Below are positions 37,377-39,601 of a stretch of DNA of 39,601 nucleotides, piece by piece; position 1 is the stretch's first letter; the number at the start of each line of letters is the position of its first letter. This DNA comes from a virus. The notes under the pieces are model-generated. The model had not been told where the DNA came from and did not search any database. It saw only the letters and a list, made by a program, of their open reading frames with translations. Both the position numbers and the translations under genes were made by a program. Location: positions 1-39,601 of the IMG/VR virus record IMGVR_UViG_3300044546_001195, one strand, 5' to 3'.

Positions 37377-37947
37377 TGATTCTTTTTGCAGGAACTCCTA
37401 CATAAGTACCGCTTTCTGTTATGTTTTTAACAACACCACTGTTTAGTCCTACGATTATATCGTCTGTTATTTTAGTTTTTTCTCTTACTGAACTATTTGA
37501 TCCTAAATACACAGAGTCTCCTATTTTGCAATTTCCGGATATAATCGAACCAGGCATGGCACTGAAGAAGTCGCCTATAACAGAATCATGTCCAATTTGT
37601 ACTCCTCTGTTAAGAATACAATGACTTCCCAATTTTATGTTTGTTGTTAAAATAGAATATGGTCCAATATAGGTTCCTTCTCCTATTACTATATCGTCGG
37701 ATATAATTGCGGTCGGATGCACAAACGAAAAGTATTTTGTATTCTTAGGAAGACTTTCTTTGACCTTTCTTCTTAAATTTGACTCTCCCAAACAAATCAT
37801 CATTTCATATTTATCTGGATTAAAATCGCTTATAGGCTTTAAAAAATCGTTGCTGAAATCATCATCAACAAATATATCGACTTCCTCTTTCAAGAACAGA
37901 ATCACTTCGCGCGCATGACCACCATATCCAAATATTGCTTTTTTCAT
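37372..37947 (-). CDS. NeuD/PglD-like sugar O- or N-acyltransferase
   Basis: A 191-residue protein. The N-terminus KKAIFGYGGHAREVILFL is the Rossmann-like nucleotide-sugar domain of the NeuD/PglD family; the C-terminal half is a left-handed beta-helix of hexapeptide repeats (for example VIGEGTYIGPYSIL), with CILNRGVQIGHDSVIGDF carrying the likely catalytic histidine, and the family ending YVGVPAKRIK. Such enzymes acetylate sugars from acetyl-CoA in surface glycan synthesis. It overlaps the aminotransferase-like gene by one base; the two activities, amination then acylation, are consecutive steps in amino-sugar pathways such as PglE-PglD. Confidence 0.88.
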   Translation of the reverse strand: MKKAIFGYGGHAREVILFLKEEVDIFVDDDFSNDFLKPISDFNPDKYEMMICLGESNLRRKVKESLPKNTKYFSFVHPTAIISDDIVIGEGTYIGPYSILTTNIKLGSHCILNRGVQIGHDSVIGDFFSAMPGSIISGNCKIGDSVYLGSNSSVREKTKITDDIIVGLNSGVVKNITESGTYVGVPAKRIK

Positions 37948-38582
37948 TATCTTTCTTTTGTGTATATTTCAAATTTTGATAAATCAGGGTATGGTAATTC
38001 CAAATCTTCATTCTTTTTAGGAGTTCCATCAGTATTGTAAAATTGACCCATCAATAACATACCTCTCGCCGCAAGCTCTGGCATCATATAGAAGTTCCAA
38101 CCTAGCATATCAAGATTGTCATCATGATAAGAACATTCTCTCCTACCACTATAGCGCGCTCTTTTGAACCAGTGATATGCCTCTAGGCTATCGGTTAGTA
38201 TTGCACCACCCTTACTCAGTTTAAAGTGCTTGTAAGGACCTGTAAATGATATACACATATGTGTTCCTTTTTTGTACATATTCGATGTAAATGATAGAGC
38301 GGAGTCCCAAACATTTGTTGGTTCTAATTGATATGCACCTTTTATTGTTTTACCCTTAACTTCTTTGAACTTTACCTTAGCACCTGCGTGTATTATCTCA
38401 CAAGGAACTGAAGGATATGTTCTTGAAGGAATTGTTATATCAATTCCTTTAACATTTTCATACATTAATGCTAAGAATAATGCATTACTTTGATTATCGA
38501 CTGTTACCACATAGGGTGCACCCGTGTAGATACTTAGAGCCTTTTCGAAATCTTCTGTTATTTTATAAACACCGTTTGACAT
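37947..38582 (-). CDS. Short DegT/DnrJ/EryC1/StrS-like aminotransferase
   Basis: A 211-residue protein aligned in pattern to the first half of sugar aminotransferases of the DegT family: TVDNQSNALFLAL near 28-40, VWDSALSF with PLP-nitrogen contact D93, and SFTGPYKHFKLSKGGAILTD with K118 at the position of the PLP lysine (SxHxxKxLxxGEGG pattern). The usual histidine after SF is replaced by threonine. Typical members have 360-400 residues and a C-terminal domain; here it stops after about 211, before most of that domain, with no sign of a frameshift in the visible frame. It may be a compact active form, half of a split enzyme, or a non-catalytic remnant. NeuD-like downstream gene supports an amino-sugar role. 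Confidence 0.75.
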   Translation of the reverse strand: MSNGVYKITEDFEKALSIYTGAPYVVTVDNQSNALFLALMYENVKGIDITIPSRTYPSVPCEIIHAGAKVKFKEVKGKTIKGAYQLEPTNVWDSALSFTSNMYKKGTHMCISFTGPYKHFKLSKGGAILTDSLEAYHWFKRARYSGRRECSYHDDNLDMLGWNFYMMPELAARGMLLMGQFYNTDGTPKKNEDLELPYPDLSKFEIYTKER

Positions 38583-38603
38583 ATATTTTTATTTTTATTT
38601 TTA

Positions 38604-39452
38604 TTACCAATAACAACCACCATCCATTAGGTTATGACCAGTCGGTATTTCATCTATAGATCTAGTCCAATGTTCGTTATAGTATTTATTTACTCTTTCC
38701 CAGTTATCCCATCGCGATCCTTTTATACCAAAAAGTATCTGAAGTTCCCCACCTACATAGATTGCCGATTTATTTAGACTATCTTTTATAAAAGAAACTA
38801 AAGGAATACCATAGTGTGAACATCCAAGAAGTGCAATATCAAAATCCAACTCTGCAATTTCAGACTTCATAAAATCTAAAGATTCTTTCCAAGAAGAGTG
38901 AGGTCTATTTCCACCCAAAGTCCAAACCGGCTTATATGTTATAAGTTCAAAGTCTGGTAATTTTCCATCAGCCCATATAAGATTTCTTTTTTCATATTGC
39001 ATTTTAATTGTTTCTTCAAAAGGGTAAATAACAAGAACTTTTTTACCTGCTAAACTTTTTGACCAAAAATCATTATGTCTAAATGAATAAAGTGACTCAC
39101 AATCTATCTTAATAGATTCTGGAGATAGTGTATCAAAAATATTTTTTTGTTCGTCATAGACTAAATTAGATTCATCATCATTGAACCAAAATACCTGTAA
39201 GTCTGCATTAGATATACCATTACAGAATTCTTTGAAGAACTCTTCACCACATTGACCATAAACTCCACCTTGTTCTATTATAGAAGCTAAAGTATTACCA
39301 TTAATAGTATAGTTTAATCCATGTTTTAAATACCAATCAACCCATCTAACTTCTGCAAGTCCTATTCTGGTAAGTGCAAATGGTTTGTCATTTTTGATAT
39401 GTTCTTTTATCAAAACATTCCCCGCAATTCCTTTATTTTTTAAATATTTCAT
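38604..39452 (-). CDS. Putative GT-D-type glycosyltransferase
   Basis: A 282-residue protein. DKPFALTRIGLAEVRWVDW near residue 22 resembles the R-x-G-x-x-E start of GT-D-fold glycosyltransferases of bacterial polysaccharide loci; later IALLGCSHYGIPLVSFIKD and AIYVGGELQILFGIKGSRW fit the C-terminal core, where I would expect nucleotide-sugar binding. The assignment rests on this pattern and the neighbours, so it is moderate. Its ATG overlaps the upstream truncated gene stop (ATGA). Although it starts MKYLKNKG, it lacks the F-x-x-F/E part of the capsid-targeting-like peptide. Confidence 0.55.
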   Translation of the reverse strand: MKYLKNKGIAGNVLIKEHIKNDKPFALTRIGLAEVRWVDWYLKHGLNYTINGNTLASIIEQGGVYGQCGEEFFKEFCNGISNADLQVFWFNDDESNLVYDEQKNIFDTLSPESIKIDCESLYSFRHNDFWSKSLAGKKVLVIYPFEETIKMQYEKRNLIWADGKLPDFELITYKPVWTLGGNRPHSSWKESLDFMKSEIAELDFDIALLGCSHYGIPLVSFIKDSLNKSAIYVGGELQILFGIKGSRWDNWERVNKYYNEHWTRSIDEIPTGHNLMDGGCYW

Positions 39453-39601
39453 ATTGTTTTTTTATTTTTCATTAGAGCCACCAAATTTATTTGACCATTA
39501 TTTATTTTTTTGTCTATTTCTTTTATAGTATCAAGAAGCAATTGTTTATATTCATATCCACATTTGTTGGATTCTAAATAGTATTCCTTTCTTTTGTCAT
39601 A
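39449..39601 (-). CDS. Truncated gene at the window edge (C-terminal 50 residues)
   Basis: An open frame on the minus strand runs from the window end to a TGA at 39449-39451. It reads YDKRKEYYLESNKCGYEYKQ, then an amphipathic helix, then INNGQINLVALMKNKKTI. The last part is encoded by DNA shared with two other gene junctions of this cassette (36119-36147 and 37331-37376), so the C-terminus may have been created or replaced by recombination. Function unknown. Confidence 0.6.
   Translation of the reverse strand, partial: YDKRKEYYLESNKCGYEYKQLLLDTIKEIDKKINNGQINLVALMKNKKTI
39459..39487. repeat. 29-base repeat, copy 2, joined to repeat B
   Basis: Identical to 36119-36147; at its AAATT end it passes directly into a sequence matching 37331-37376. 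The join is a microhomology-type junction. Confidence 0.85.

Noticed and set aside
38604-39452. Seventh member of the capsid-targeting-like peptide family (protein starts MKYLKNKG)
   Set aside because: Only the first five residues match; the aromatic and acidic positions (Y/F, E, F) and a nearby L/I-x-E are missing.

Overview
The window is AT-rich and densely packed, with runs of genes on both strands, short gaps, many start/stop overlaps and palindromic terminators. It carries phage genes: a T4 gp32-type ssDNA-binding protein, a T4 Rnl1-type RNA ligase, a gp14-like neck protein, tube-like and other virion proteins, and very large lectin-like tail adhesins. It looks like part of a large (probably jumbo) T4-like myovirus. 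A Bacteroidetes (Flavobacterium-like) host is inferred from TTTG-N19-TAnnTTTG promoters, the near absence of Shine-Dalgarno sites, and the style of DnaK, NrdB and the adhesin domains. I saw no tRNA, CRISPR array or insertion sequence.

Left part (1-14.6 kb): a truncated conserved gene; a reverse-strand block of nucleotide-metabolism enzymes (5'-deoxynucleotidase, LOG-like phosphoribohydrolase, Nudix) and dnaK; a forward cassette of hybrid histidine-sensor kinase, single-domain response regulator and membrane coiled-coil protein; a reverse block with RNA ligase 1, small proteins and a cytidylyltransferase; then a forward operon holding grpE, five small unknown genes around it, and dnaJ. The phage therefore encodes a complete DnaK-DnaJ-GrpE machine.

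Middle (14.6-24.2 kb): two reverse-strand adhesin genes (1692 and 505 residues) sharing a repeated Lcl_C/DUF1566-type C-type-lectin-like module plus LamG and Fn3-like domains; a divergent neck gene; an unknown gene with a capsid-targeting-like N-terminus; and small reverse genes including a cyclic-phosphate-processing receiver protein.

Right part (24.2-36 kb): a candidate small RNA, nrdB, S-adenosylhomocysteine hydrolase coupled to a cytosine-C5 DNA methyltransferase, then five consecutive forward genes that begin with a related short peptide (M-K-Y-L-x-K-Y/F-x-x-F...). That peptide resembles the T4 capsid-targeting sequence and suggests proteins packaged in the head and injected: a cyanophycinase-like S51 peptidase, a P-loop kinase-like protein, a 2H phosphoesterase and two small proteins. 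The gp32-like gene, with a possible autoregulatory leader hairpin, and virion genes follow.

Far right (36-39.6 kb): a reverse-strand glycan-type cassette (two methyltransferase-like proteins, NeuD/PglD-like acyltransferase, unusually short DegT-like aminotransferase, putative glycosyltransferase and a truncated gene), whose junctions share repeats that record recombination.

A recurring sequence, AATATATA(A/G/C) exactly 3 bases before ATG, precedes at least eight genes on both strands. It may be a phage-specific start signal or a leaderless late promoter.
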